Assembly (NCBI GenBank): GCA_016709025.1 | Contig: JADJEQ010000010.1 | Location: 62,001-126,000, forward strand | DNA from: Bacteroidales bacterium | Lineage (GTDB): Bacteria > Bacteroidota > Bacteroidia > Bacteroidales > Lentimicrobiaceae | Direction of reading: 5' to 3' | DNA length: 64,000 nt | Part shown: piece after piece, positions 18,003-27,500 of the stretch | Numbering within the stretch: the stretch's first letter is position 1 | Layout of the letters: each line of letters starts with the position of its first letter | Notes under the pieces: generated by a model | Seen by the model: the letters and a program-made list of their open reading frames with translations, nothing else | What the model was told of the DNA's origin: nothing | Database searches by the model: none | Made by a program: the position numbers and the translations under genes

Positions 18003-18032
18003 CTTAACCTTAACCTCAACCTTAACCTTAAG
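18003..18032 (+). repeat. CTTAAC hexamer repeat
   Basis: Five imperfect copies of CTTAACC/CTCAACC lie directly upstream of the ATG at 18039. The frame is open upstream, so the repeat would be translated (LNLNLNL) if an earlier start at 17964 were used. Confidence 0.6.
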
Positions 18033-18038
18033 AAAGAC

Positions 18039-18383
18039 ATGAATAAAACCCGGAAAATCAGGAATGAAGAAAGAAGTCTGATTTTATTTCTCCTTTCCCA
18101 GTGCGGATTGGAAGAAAATGAATATCCCATTGCGGAGGAGGTTTTCGAATATGAGGGTGGCATCATGGGCAGCATAAACCTGGCCGGAAGTGATCCCGAC
18201 CTTTACGATGGCGACCTGATTCAGGTGGAATATACCGACACCGATGGGGTGGAGGTGATCATCACACTGACGAAGGACAAAAACAACCGCCTGCTCGATC
18301 TTGATTTCTGGAAAATGAACTTCTCGAAACTCATCAGCTATCCCACACCAGACAATGTAGTCGTGTTAAGAAAAAATGTCTGA
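18039..18383 (+). CDS. Small hypothetical protein
   Basis: This 114-aa soluble, acidic protein starts MNKTRKIRNEERSLILFLL. I prefer ATG 18039, because the extension to 17964 is translated repeat. It has a helical N-terminus, a GLEENEYPIAEEVFEYEGGIMGS segment, and beta strands around LIQVEYTDTDGVEVIITLTKD. I do not recognise a named function. It resembles small uncharacterised Bacteroidota proteins of the DUF6984 type, an assignment I hold weakly. The next gene has its own promoter. Confidence 0.65.
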   Translation: MNKTRKIRNEERSLILFLLSQCGLEENEYPIAEEVFEYEGGIMGSINLAGSDPDLYDGDLIQVEYTDTDGVEVIITLTKDKNNRLLDLDFWKMNFSKLISYPTPDNVVVLRKNV

Positions 18384-18412
18384 GTGAACCCATGAATGCC
18401 TTTAAACTGAAT

Positions 18413-18420
18413 TAACTTTG
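18413..18420 (+). promoter_or_regulatory. -7 box of the aldehyde dehydrogenase gene
   Basis: TAACTTTG is an exact TAnnTTTG match 20 bases before ATG 18440, giving a very short leader. Confidence 0.55.
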
Positions 18421-18439
18421 TTTCATTAAATTGCTGGTC

Positions 18440-19849
18440 ATGGAAATATTTGTTGCAGGAAAGTTTATTAAAACTTCCACGGAGCTTAAGGTTACCAATC
18501 CTTACAATGGTCAGCTGGTTGCAACAACCTTTCTGGCGGGACAGCCGGAGCTGGAAATGGCAATTTCGGCAGCACAGGTCGCCAGGAAATCCATGCATAA
18601 TCTGCCATCATTCAGGCGATACGAAATCCTGATGCTTATCCGAAACCGCCTTGCTGAAAGAAGGGAAGAGTTCGGACGATTGCTGATGCTCGAATCTGGG
18701 AAACCCATCCGCTATGCGCTGGGCGAAATTGACCGCTCTATCCAGACTTTCACCGTAGCAGCCGAAGAATCAAAGCGCCTGCCAAAAGAATACCTGAGTC
18801 TGGATTGGACGCCCGCCGGTGAAAAGAAGGAGGGGCTGGTTAAGTACTTCCCGGTGGGGATTGTTGCAGGAATTGCCCCGTTTAACTTTCCGCTGAACCT
18901 GGCGGTTCACAAAATCGCACCGGCCATCGCTGCCGGTTGCCCGATAATTCTGAAACCTTCATCTGTAACACCGTTATCAACCTTATTGCTGGCGCAGATT
19001 ATTTCCGAAACGGGACTGCCTGAAGGTTCCGTTTCTATTTTACCGATGGACAGGACCACCGGCAACAGCCTGGTAACCGATCCACGCATTGCTTTACTTT
19101 CGTTCACCGGTTCGCCGGAAGTGGGCTGGAAAATGAAAGCCGGAGCCGGGAAAAAGAAAGTGGTGCTTGAATTGGGTGGAAATGCGGGCGTGATCGTTTC
19201 ACGGAGTGCCGACATCGGTCTGGCTTTATCAAAATGCCTGGTGGGAGCGTTTTCTTATTCCGGACAGGTGTGTATTCATACCCAGCGAATATATATACAT
19301 CAGGAAATATTCCCTGAATTCAGCAACAGGTTTGCTGATTTGGTAAAAGGAATCAAAACCGGAGACCCTGCTTCTGCTGAGACTGAATTCAGTTCGATGA
19401 TCGATGAAGCAAATGCCCTGAGGGTTGAAAACTGGGTAAATGAAGCTTTGGATGGGGGAGCTCGCCTGGTTTGCGGAGGGAAAAGGGAAGGAACAATGTA
19501 TTCCCCGACAGTGCTTACCAATACCAATGCTTCGATGAATGTATGCAGCAGCGAAGTGTTTGGCCCGGTTGTTACCCTGGAGCAATTCAAAGATTTTGAA
19601 TCAGCGGTTGAACAGATGAACAACACCCGGTTTGGATTGCAGGCCGGCGTATTTACCAATGATATTCAGGAAATGAACCGGGCGTTCGAAGCCCTCGAAG
19701 TAGGCGGAGTGATTATAAACGATGTACCAACCTTCCGGGTTGATCATATGCCTTACGGTGGGATTAAAGACTCCGGTCAGGGCAGGGAAGGGGTGAAGTA
19801 TGCCATGATGGATATGCTGGAACCCCGGATACTCGTTAAAGGGACGTAG
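18440..19849 (+). CDS. NAD(P)-dependent aldehyde dehydrogenase
   Basis: The start MEIFVAGKF at 18440 (469 aa) fits the promoter distance better than 18431. It belongs to the ALDH superfamily. APFNFPLN carries the Asn that stabilises the thiohemiacetal, ILKPSS the cofactor-binding Lys, and LELGGNAG the general-base Glu at about 244. GQVCIHTQ carries the catalytic Cys at about 278, and SEVFGPV the conserved late motif. It oxidises an aldehyde to the acid; the substrate is not determined. The short form and the GQVC-H-TQ motif resemble the succinate-semialdehyde/glyceraldehyde-3-phosphate-type branch. Confidence 0.92.
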   Translation: MEIFVAGKFIKTSTELKVTNPYNGQLVATTFLAGQPELEMAISAAQVARKSMHNLPSFRRYEILMLIRNRLAERREEFGRLLMLESGKPIRYALGEIDRSIQTFTVAAEESKRLPKEYLSLDWTPAGEKKEGLVKYFPVGIVAGIAPFNFPLNLAVHKIAPAIAAGCPIILKPSSVTPLSTLLLAQIISETGLPEGSVSILPMDRTTGNSLVTDPRIALLSFTGSPEVGWKMKAGAGKKKVVLELGGNAGVIVSRSADIGLALSKCLVGAFSYSGQVCIHTQRIYIHQEIFPEFSNRFADLVKGIKTGDPASAETEFSSMIDEANALRVENWVNEALDGGARLVCGGKREGTMYSPTVLTNTNASMNVCSSEVFGPVVTLEQFKDFESAVEQMNNTRFGLQAGVFTNDIQEMNRAFEALEVGGVIINDVPTFRVDHMPYGGIKDSGQGREGVKYAMMDMLEPRILVKGT

Positions 19850-19852
19850 AAG

Positions 19853-20080
19853 CGCAGGGCACAGGGCACAGGGCACAGAGCACAGGGCTCAGAGCATGGA
19901 GCATGGGGCATGGGGCATGGACGTAACCGGGGAATTTCGTCTCTTTAGCGACGGACAGGGAATGGGGAATGGGACACCCGTGGGGGGAAAAGACAAAATT
20001 ATAGACATAGAGCGAAGAGCATGGAGCATGGAAGTAACCGGGGAATTTCGTCTCTTTAGCGACAGACAAGGCGAAATGGA
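19853..20080 (+). repeat. Intergenic repeat element, two 111-bp-spaced copies
   Basis: Repeats of GGGCACAGGGCACAG and GAGCATGGAGCATGGGGCATGG are followed by GTAACCGGGGAATTTCGTC and CTCTTTAGCGAC. The latter block starts at 19923 and again at 20034. The first part matches the reverse complement of the element at 10345-10514, and both follow gene stops. Confidence 0.7.
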
Positions 20081-20207
20081 GATAAGGGGACAAGGTGACC
20101 GGTTTGACGTGAATTTTTGTTCTGTATGCGCCTCTTCGTTGATTTCGATTTGACATTTTTCACTTTCTTCACTACTCTCTACTCACTATTCTCTCTTATC
20201 TCTCCCG

Positions 20208-20278
20208 CCCCCCCCCCCCCCCCCCCCCCCTCTCTCTTTTTTTTTTTTTCTCTTTGTTTCCCTCTTCGGGGGGGGCTC
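20208..20278. repeat. Homopolymer cluster: 23 C, 13 T and 8 G
   Basis: An uninterrupted C23 (20208-20230) is followed by TCTCTC, T13 and, after a T/C-rich stretch, G8. It may be a real hypervariable tract or a poorly sequenced or assembled site; the exact lengths are not trustworthy. Confidence 0.6.
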
Positions 20279-20280
20279 CC

Positions 20281-20480
20281 TTGCGCCCGTTCCTTCTTTA
20301 CTTTCTCCTTGTCTCCTGGTCCCCTTGTCTCCTTGTCAGTTACATCATGGCAGGATTTTCCCTTGAATAGAGCGTCCCTTGTTCCTTCTTTTCTTTCCCC
20401 TTGTCTCCTGGTCCCCTTGTCCCCTTGTCAGATACTTCGTGGCAGGATTTTGCCAATAATAAGTGTGTCCCTTGTTCCTT
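20281..20480. repeat. Tandem direct repeat, period 92 bp, two copies
   Basis: The core GTCTCCTGGTCCCCTTGTC begins at 20311 and 20403. Each copy ends with a GGCAGGATTTT block and GTCCC. No protein-coding signal is seen in 20081-20707; the open frame at 20117-20521 is translated pyrimidine-rich repeat. Confidence 0.7.
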
Positions 20481-20707
20481 CTAGCGCCGGGCATGCACTT
20501 CAGATTCGAAGTAAGTGTTGAGAATCTTTACATATTGCGTTGTGATTGAACTCAGATTAATTTACCTGATTGTTATGTATTCAGGATACGATTAACGAAA
20601 AGTATGTTAAAGTATTGTTAATAAGCATAGTTACGCGATATTTTATTATCCACAATTGTTAAATGGATGAATTATTTAACTGATCTATTCACTTAAAAAT
20701 TACGGCC

Positions 20708-21198
20708 ATGAAAGGAACATCTTATGCCCGACTATTTTACTTTTTTCTCGTATCCGGGATTTTTTTATCCTGCGATAAAGAAGACAAGCCTGAAGAAAAA
20801 TCGGTGACCGGCAATTTTGTCTATGTCACAACAAATTTTGTCCCCATAGAGGTTGATCCTGTAACCCAGATTCCAATGTCTGCCAATATTAGCATGACAG
20901 GAACCGGAGATGTTACGGAATTGGGGAACATGGCAATCGCAACAACTTTTAAATTTGATTTCGTTACGGGTAAAGGTACAGATTTCATTACAACCTACAC
21001 CGGCGTGAATCCCTCCGACAGCTATAATTCACCGGAACTTCACAAAGACAGTCAGATGGATCTATAACGATAACAGAAAGTTTTAGCAATGGGAAGGGCA
21101 GGTTCGCAAATATTAAAGGTGGTGGTGAGACCATTGTTATTATTAGCGCCGATCAGAGTGGTGGCACCGGCTCAGTTTCATGGAAGGTAACCTATTGA
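20708..21198 (+). pseudogene. Putative lipoprotein split by a frameshift
   Basis: From ATG 20708 a lipoprotein-like signal (hydrophobic core ending in FLSC followed by acidic DKEDKPEE) leads into a beta-rich domain. It reads as far as SYNSPELHKDSQMD, where a stop follows at 21065. In the -1 frame the reading continues GSITITESFSNGKGRF to SVSWKVTY and a TGA at 21196. Joined, this is about 160 aa, a normal size for small Bacteroidota lipoproteins. The tail fits a continuation of the same domain. The family is not recognised. A terminator hairpin follows. Confidence 0.6.
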
Positions 21199-21296
21199 AT
21201 ATTTAATCTGTACTCTGTTTGAGTTTCTTAAATTTCAGCAATGATATAATAGGCCGGTCATGTGGACTGATTATCTATTTAACAGATCATCTTTTT

Positions 21297-21319
21297 GGGA
21301 CACGACTATATCGTGTCCC
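21297..21319 (+). terminator. Terminator after the lipoprotein gene
   Basis: GGGACACGA, a 5-base loop, TCGTGTCCC form a 9-bp perfect stem followed by TTCATTTT. It separates the lipoprotein from the sigma-factor gene. Confidence 0.7.
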
Positions 21320-21355
21320 TTCATTTTAAATACTGTGATTACAATTCATTTTTCG

Positions 21356-21363
21356 TAACTTTG
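21356..21363 (+). promoter_or_regulatory. -7 box of the ECF sigma-factor gene
   Basis: TAACTTTG (TAnnTTTG) lies 25 bases before ATG 21388. The sigma gene therefore seems to be read from a housekeeping promoter, not from the ECF-type element found downstream. Confidence 0.55.
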
Positions 21364-21387
21364 TTTTCGCTACCGTAAACTTAAAAG

Positions 21388-21978
21388 ATGATTACTGAAT
21401 CGGATAAAGTCAAACTTCTGGCATTAAAGCAGGGCGACGAAAAGGTCTTCGAATCGGTATTCCGCGAGTTTTACAACCCGTTGTGCATCCATGCACGCCG
21501 CTATCTTATCGAGCCTGAGGCTGCAGAAGAAGTGGTACAGGAAATGTTTTTCAAAATGTGGGAGCGCCGCGATTCGCTGGTGATCAATACTTCCCTGCCT
21601 GCTTATCTTTTCAAATCAGTAACCAATCACGCCCTCAATTATATTAAATATCAGAGTCATACCCGGAAATACCAGGAGTATATCGGTTTCAGAACAGATG
21701 AACATATTTCAGTTTCTGCCCACGATGCCCTTGTACATGCCGATCTGGAGAAACAATTGATTAGTTTGGTGAAATCGATGCCCGAACGACGCAGGATGAT
21801 CTTTGAAATGAGCCGGCTGGAGGGTTTACGTTACAACGATATTGCTGAAAAACTTGGCATCAGCCTGAAAACAGTGGAAATTCAGATGTCGAAAGCCCTT
21901 GAGTTTATGAGAGGGAAACTTCGTGACTACCTTCCGACCCTGTGGTTAATTTACAGTATTTTGAGTGGAATGTTGTAA
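21388..21978 (+). CDS. ECF-type RNA polymerase sigma factor
   Basis: This 196-aa sigma-70 family protein has only regions 2 and 4. Region 2 spans roughly residues 25-90 (YNPLCIHARRYLIEPEAAEEVVQEMFFKMWERR, then the promoter-melting segment). Region 4 spans roughly 125-180 (MPERRRMIFEMSRLEGLRYNDIAEKLGISLKTVEIQMSKALEFMR, helix-turn-helix). Length and features match the Bacteroidota FecI-like family normally paired with a FecR anti-sigma factor, which follows 82 bases downstream. I infer that it recognises the 30-bp element found six times in this window, including the one just before fecR. Confidence 0.95.
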   Translation: MITESDKVKLLALKQGDEKVFESVFREFYNPLCIHARRYLIEPEAAEEVVQEMFFKMWERRDSLVINTSLPAYLFKSVTNHALNYIKYQSHTRKYQEYIGFRTDEHISVSAHDALVHADLEKQLISLVKSMPERRRMIFEMSRLEGLRYNDIAEKLGISLKTVEIQMSKALEFMRGKLRDYLPTLWLIYSILSGML

Positions 21979-22004
21979 TTAATAAAATATTTTTTTTAGT
22001 ACGA

Positions 22005-22034
22005 TAGGGGTAAAACCCTTTTCAATTGTCTATA
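22005..22034 (+). promoter_or_regulatory. ECF-type promoter element, copy A (fecR)
   Basis: TAGGGGTAAAA, nine bases, ATTGTCTATA. It lies between the sigma and anti-sigma genes, 26 bases before the fecR ATG, which suggests positive autoregulation of fecR and the downstream barrel gene. Confidence 0.75.
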
Positions 22035-22060
22035 AACAGAGGAAAAGATCCTGAAATCAA

Positions 22061-23068
22061 ATGCGATTTTCTACAAATAAATATAAACGGCTGATTATTA
22101 AGCATATTCAGGGGGAGACAACCCCTGAAGAGCAGCAATTGGCGGAAGCCTGGATTAAGAAAAATCCGGCTAACAAGCGTTTATATGAAACTTACAAGGG
22201 TTTATTGGTTTTGACAGAGCCCGGGAAAGTTAACATTGATACCGATGCAGCCTGGAATAAATTGCAGGCCAGGATAAAGTCAGGTAAACATGCCCCGGTA
22301 AAACCGCTGAAAAACCGGACACGACGTTTGGTCCCATATTATGCGGCCGCAGGAATCGCTGCCATGTTACTGATTGCCGTTGGTCTTTTTTCAACGCTGC
22401 AGCAAGCCCCCAACCTTAAACAATTATCCACCACCACTCTTATTTCCGCTCCCGTTAATCTTCCCGATGGCTCATCGGTTGTTCTTAACAGAAACTCAGT
22501 TATTAAATATCCCGATCAATTTACCGGTAGTTTCAGGGAAATATCTATTTTTGGTGAAGCGTTTTTTGAAATCAGTCCCGATCGTGAAATGCCTTTCCTG
22601 ATTCATGCTTCAGGTCTTGACATCAAAGTTGTCGGGACTTCCTTTAATGTTGAAGCCAGGCCAGGCAACGACTTTGTGCGGGTTACCGTGAATACCGGGG
22701 TTGTTCTGGTGTATCCGTCAGGAACCTCTGCACAGGATGCTGAAAAGGCAGGTACGCTGCTTTCAGCAGGTGAAATGGCTACTTACAGCCCTGAATCAGG
22801 CCGTATTATAAGGGGTGTTATTGATGACCTGAATGTTCTCAGTTGGAAAACCGGTATCTTAACATTCCGTGAATCCAGGTTGGCCGATGTTCTTAAAGCG
22901 CTTGAAAACAAGTATCAAACCCGGTTTGTCGTTGATAACCCGGAATTGTTAAACCAAAGATTGACTGCCCGCTTTGAGACTGAATCGCTGGAAGATGTTC
23001 TGGAAACCCTCTCCCTCATTTTCAACCTGAGTTATGAAAATAATGGACAACAGGTTATCCTTCATTAA
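22061..23068 (+). CDS. FecR-family anti-sigma factor
   Basis: This 335-aa protein has a cytoplasmic N-terminus (EEQQLAEAWIKKNPANKRLYETYKGL) that should hold the ECF sigma factor. One transmembrane helix lies near residues 92-112. The periplasmic FecR domain (GSSVVLNRNSVIKYP, EAFFEISPDREMPFLIHASGLDIKVVGTSFNVEA) spans about 120-240. A C-terminal DUF4974-type secretin/TonB-short-N-like domain (FRESRLADVLKALENKY to QQVILH) spans about 265-335. In known systems the C-terminal part contacts the N-terminal domain of an outer-membrane sensor, and proteolysis then frees the sigma factor. The next gene encodes an STN domain fit for that contact. Confidence 0.93.
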   Translation: MRFSTNKYKRLIIKHIQGETTPEEQQLAEAWIKKNPANKRLYETYKGLLVLTEPGKVNIDTDAAWNKLQARIKSGKHAPVKPLKNRTRRLVPYYAAAGIAAMLLIAVGLFSTLQQAPNLKQLSTTTLISAPVNLPDGSSVVLNRNSVIKYPDQFTGSFREISIFGEAFFEISPDREMPFLIHASGLDIKVVGTSFNVEARPGNDFVRVTVNTGVVLVYPSGTSAQDAEKAGTLLSAGEMATYSPESGRIIRGVIDDLNVLSWKTGILTFRESRLADVLKALENKYQTRFVVDNPELLNQRLTARFETESLEDVLETLSLIFNLSYENNGQQVILH

Positions 23069-23113
23069 CCCGTCTGATTTTCTTTTCTGAGCCGGATTTG
23101 TGGCTTTTTTAAG

Positions 23114-24409
23114 ATGGAATTTTCGTTGAAGAAACTTTTACTCTTCATTGTGTATCTATGGCTTAACTGCCTTACGTTCTCCCTATCGTATGCCCAAACC
23201 GGTAATCCTGATCAGATTACCTCATTATCCGCCATTAACGAACCTGTTGATCGGGTATTAGACCGCCTTTCGAGAAATACAGGGATTACCTTTTCGTACA
23301 ACCCTGACCATATTGAAGCATCACGCATGGTTTCTGTCAATCTGACAAATAAAAAACTGTCAGAAATACTTGCTGTTATACTTCCGCCGGAAAAATTCGG
23401 GTTCAGGTTTTCAGGCAATCAGGTGGTGATTTTCCGCAAGGCTTCCGCATCGCAGACTGAGAATGCCGGAAACAACCCTTTGCCTGATAATCGTTTGAAT
23501 AAGCCGGCCCAGATTCCACCCGATACTGTTTTCTTGACCCAAACCCAAATTTTACGTGATACAGTAGCTCTTACCGATACCATCGTTAAGTTTGATACGG
23601 TTTATATTATGCGAACCGTAACCCGGGACAATCCAATTACCGGAAAAGATATTTTCTCCAACCAAACCAGTTTGCCTGAAGAACAAACAAGGGAATTGAA
23701 GTTTGAAGCTGGCTTCTCGGTTACCTGGCTTTTTGCAACACCGGTTTTTGATGCATCCGATAACTATTCTATAAAACTGGAGGAATACAGGGATTCCTAT
23801 TCATCCGGTTTATCCTCCGGAACAGCCGGACTGGATCTACGCATGAGCTTTGCGCGATTCTCATTTAATACCGGCGTTTCGTACACATCTTTTAAGGGGA
23901 AACTCGATTATACCTATCAGATTTCTACAGGAGGTTATTTTCTGAAAGATACCCTTGATGCCTATTATACCCTGACAGGTATTGATACTGCCTGGTTTTA
24001 TGTACTTGATTCAGTCTATCTGCCTATAGATAATGAAGCCTATAGTTACAAAACATCAGGTAGTCACCGGTATTTCGAAATTCCGTTTACATTTCAATAC
24101 AACCATCCTTTCAGGAAAATGCTGATCTATGCCAGTGCCGGCCTGATTGCCGGTATTCACTCAGGCAGCGATGGCTATTTAATATCTTCTGATCAGGATG
24201 GGGTTGTCAGCATGGCTGAAGTTGAGTTTAAACCACTGGTCTTTTCTTCTGCTTTCGCAGCCGGACTTCTAATCCCGGTAAGCGGAAAATTTACTTTTGA
24301 TGCCGGGATATCTTACCGGCAACACATGAGCACTGTACTTTCCGGTTTCCCGGTTGAGGTCAGAAGCCGGGCATTTGGTTTGAGGGCCGGGTTAATCTAT
24401 AAATTATAG
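23114..24409 (+). CDS. STN-domain outer-membrane beta-barrel protein (putative surface sensor)
   Basis: This 431-aa protein has a signal peptide (to about residue 27, SYAQT) and then an STN domain at about 35-112 (PVDRVLDRLSRNTGITFSYN, VSVNLTNKKLSEILAVIL, FRFSGNQVVIFRK). A Thr/Asp-rich linker with repeated DTV motifs follows. The last ~235 residues are rich in alternating aromatic/polar strands ending GLRAGLIYKL, like a small 8-10-strand outer-membrane barrel. No plug domain, TonB box or ~700-residue TonB-dependent barrel is present. It lies 45 bases after fecR, in the place usually held by a SusC/FecA receptor. I infer that it passes a surface signal to FecR. Confidence 0.75.
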   Translation: MEFSLKKLLLFIVYLWLNCLTFSLSYAQTGNPDQITSLSAINEPVDRVLDRLSRNTGITFSYNPDHIEASRMVSVNLTNKKLSEILAVILPPEKFGFRFSGNQVVIFRKASASQTENAGNNPLPDNRLNKPAQIPPDTVFLTQTQILRDTVALTDTIVKFDTVYIMRTVTRDNPITGKDIFSNQTSLPEEQTRELKFEAGFSVTWLFATPVFDASDNYSIKLEEYRDSYSSGLSSGTAGLDLRMSFARFSFNTGVSYTSFKGKLDYTYQISTGGYFLKDTLDAYYTLTGIDTAWFYVLDSVYLPIDNEAYSYKTSGSHRYFEIPFTFQYNHPFRKMLIYASAGLIAGIHSGSDGYLISSDQDGVVSMAEVEFKPLVFSSAFAAGLLIPVSGKFTFDAGISYRQHMSTVLSGFPVEVRSRAFGLRAGLIYKL

Positions 24410-24417
24410 TAACTTTG
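24410..24417 (+). promoter_or_regulatory. Candidate -7 box for the beta-helix gene
   Basis: TAACTTTG (TAnnTTTG) starts right after the barrel-gene stop, about 130 bases before ATG 24549. The beta-helix gene may therefore be read both from fecR and from this site. Confidence 0.4.
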
Positions 24418-24548
24418 CACGAACCCTTCGGGTCGATACACCTTTTTTGAACTCCGTCAACCGGCTGTTAATCTGATGGCTGGTATTCATGCGCAGGAGA
24501 ATCGGTTGCATCTGCCTGAACTATAAATGGTTTTATAATCGTTAGCGG

Positions 24549-27500
24549 ATGATTAAATCGATTGCCAGATTTCTGACAATGCTCACAGCCATGATTGCCT
24601 CCGGCTTTCCTCAGCTTACAGCCCAGGAGTATGTGGGTGGTTTGCTGTTGGAGAATACGGTCTTTTCGCCTGCCCTCAATCCTTATATTGTTGTTGAGCC
24701 GATCATCGTTCCTGAAGGGATTACCCTCACCATTGAACCAGGCGTCAACCTGAACTTCATGCTCAGCAGTTCAATTAAAATGGAAGGGGGAACCCTGATT
24801 GCCCGCGGACTTCCGGCATTGCCAATTGCAATGCAGGCACATACCGATATAAATTGGGACGGGATCCGTTTCTCGGCATCCAAAACGATTTTTGATGAAG
24901 ATGGCAATTACCTGAGCGGGAGTATTCTTGAGTATATTTCAATCGATATGTCCAATAGAGGGTTGGAATTGACTGACACAGCCCTTATCTATGCACGGCA
25001 TCTTAATATTATCAATACCAGTTATGGTGTTTACCTGGAATCAGGTTCAACCCTGCATTTGTACAATTCAAGCATTGATCAATGCATTTATGGAATGTAC
25101 ATTAAAAATTCAGGGACTAACATCATCGATAATTGTTCTGTCACCAACTGCGATTTCGGGATTTTCTTACCTTCCAATAATACCAGCCGATACAACCGAT
25201 TTACCAATAATAACCTGAGCTATCACCGGAATGTAGCCTTGTTTATGAGCATTGGTCAGGGCAGTATTCAGAACAACCTGATTGCAGGTAACACTGTGAC
25301 ATATAATAACATAGGACTGCACATAGGCAATGGAGGGCTTAATGATACAGGGCTCAACCTGATTACCTCAAATATTGTTCAACACAACGATATTGGTATC
25401 AAACTTTCACAGGATGCCGATACATTGAGGGCAAACCTGGTTGAATCGAATGTCACCGGTATATTGTTGACAAAGGCAAGCTATAATCATTTGATTAATA
25501 ATATTATACAAGACAATACGGATTGGGGATTAACCCTTACCGATGGATCTTCCCGGAATTATATATCAACCAACGGCATTTATTCCAACACAAGCGGGGT
25601 AAAAGTTACCTACAAGGATTTTAAGTATTCGATAGAAAACGCCTTTGTTTATAACTTACTTTTTGGGAATCTGAACGAGGCTTTTTTGTTTGAAGCCGGT
25701 CCTCAGCAGCCGCTTTCGTTTAATTCAATTTCCGGCACCAGGGATTCAGCAGTATTTGTAAATCATTTTGAAACCGACATCCAGGCACCCCTTAATTGGT
25801 GGGGGACCAGCGATACTACCATGATCGACAGCATGATCTTTGATCATCATGATCTCGGAATTTTCGGGGAAGTAATTTATAAACCAATGCTTGGTTCCCC
25901 GGACACGCTTTCACCGATTTCAAGGCCCCGGATGGTTGTCAAGCGCCAGGCCGGATCACGGATTCTTGTTGACTGGATCAACAACACCGAACCGGATCTC
26001 GACGGTTACAAAGCATATTTCGGGGTAGCCGGTCAAAACGGATTTAATGGTTTTGTAGATGTGGGTGCTGATACTACAATTGTATTTGATGACCTCTTAT
26101 TATCCGATCCCATCGCGGTAACGGCTTACGACAACGATGCCGATGGTTATTCCGATCAGCCGGAAGGTCATGAGAGTGCCTACAGTTATGCCCTTGCAGG
26201 ACCTTATGCGGGTGACGATGCCAGGGTTTGTCAGGGGGTGAATTTTGAAATCAATACGGCAACATCCCTGTATGACCAGAGTTTACAATGGACAACCTCA
26301 GGAGACGGGACTTTCATTGACCCGACTTTACTCAAAGCCACCTATGATCCCGGTGAGGGCGATGTTGCTGCAGGAACGGTCATTCTAACACTCAGCCAAT
26401 CGGTCGGGGATTTTGTTTTAACCGATGAAGTTGAGCTTGGGATCAGCGGAATTCCTTTTGTTTATGCCGGCAACGATACAACAATCACCCGGCAGGATGA
26501 TTTTTATACAGTTACAGCCAATGCCGGCAATTATGCTGGAATTAACTGGATTAGCAGCGGGGATGGAACATTTACCGATCCGAATGAACTTAACACCCAA
26601 TATATCCCGGGCATCAGCGATATCTCGTCGGGTGAGGTTGAACTTATTTTGCACCTGCAATCCGATTGTGGTGACCTGAGTGATACATTGATTCTGCTTA
26701 TAATTCCAAGTTACAACATCAGTGGTAAAATTCACAGGGATGGCTCAGCAGTTCCCGATGGTGTTGTGGTGGCCATCAAAACAGGTACAGATGGTCCAAA
26801 GGCTGTTACTACTGAAAATACACAAGCAGACGGAAGTTTTAATTTTACCAACCTCACCGATGGCAGTTATTATTTGTATGCCCTGAACGACCCGGAAATC
26901 AATCCCGGCTGGATACCTTCCTATTATGCCCGGAGTCTGCAATGGCAGACTGCTTATTTGTTGCCGCTTGATACCGATGTGTTTGATATCGATATCAGCC
27001 TGGTACCGGTTAGCAATCAATTGCCTGAAGGAACGGGTGCAATCAATGGTTTTTTCAATTATTCGGGCAAGTCGGGTGATGACGACAGTATATACAGCAG
27101 ACCCTGGTTTCCGGGTAATTTTTACCAATCGGGCTTCAGTACCGGCATCCCTGCAGCCAATCATGTAGTTTTGCTGATGAATACTGAATTAACCAGGACC
27201 TTTGAATGGACATTGACTACTTCTGACGGTTCTTTCCGATTCGAAAATCTGCCCTATGGCAATTATCGCCTGTGGGGAGAGAAGGCAGGATATACAAACA
27301 GTCTCTCTCCTGTAATATCCCTATCTACTGCAAATAATGAAGTCGAAGGCATTCAACTCACAATAAGCCAAAAGAATATTGAAATAAGCATCCCCATTGA
27401 TGAATCAATGAATCAGATTACCGGCCTGTATCCTAATCCGGCAAAGGATTGGCTATGGTACAACGGTAATGCTTCTGAAGAATCACAACTTTATGAAATC

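Noticed and set aside
18003..18032. Telomere-like CTTAACC repeat
   Set aside because: Only five imperfect copies lie inside the chromosome among other simple repeats; nothing suggests a replicon end.
20117..20521. 134-codon open frame with poly-proline
   Set aside because: It is translated pyrimidine-rich repeat spanning C23 and T13; the composition explains the open frame.
23114..24409. SusC/FecA-type TonB-dependent transporter
   Set aside because: The protein is only 431 aa, has an STN domain but no plug, and the barrel is too short.
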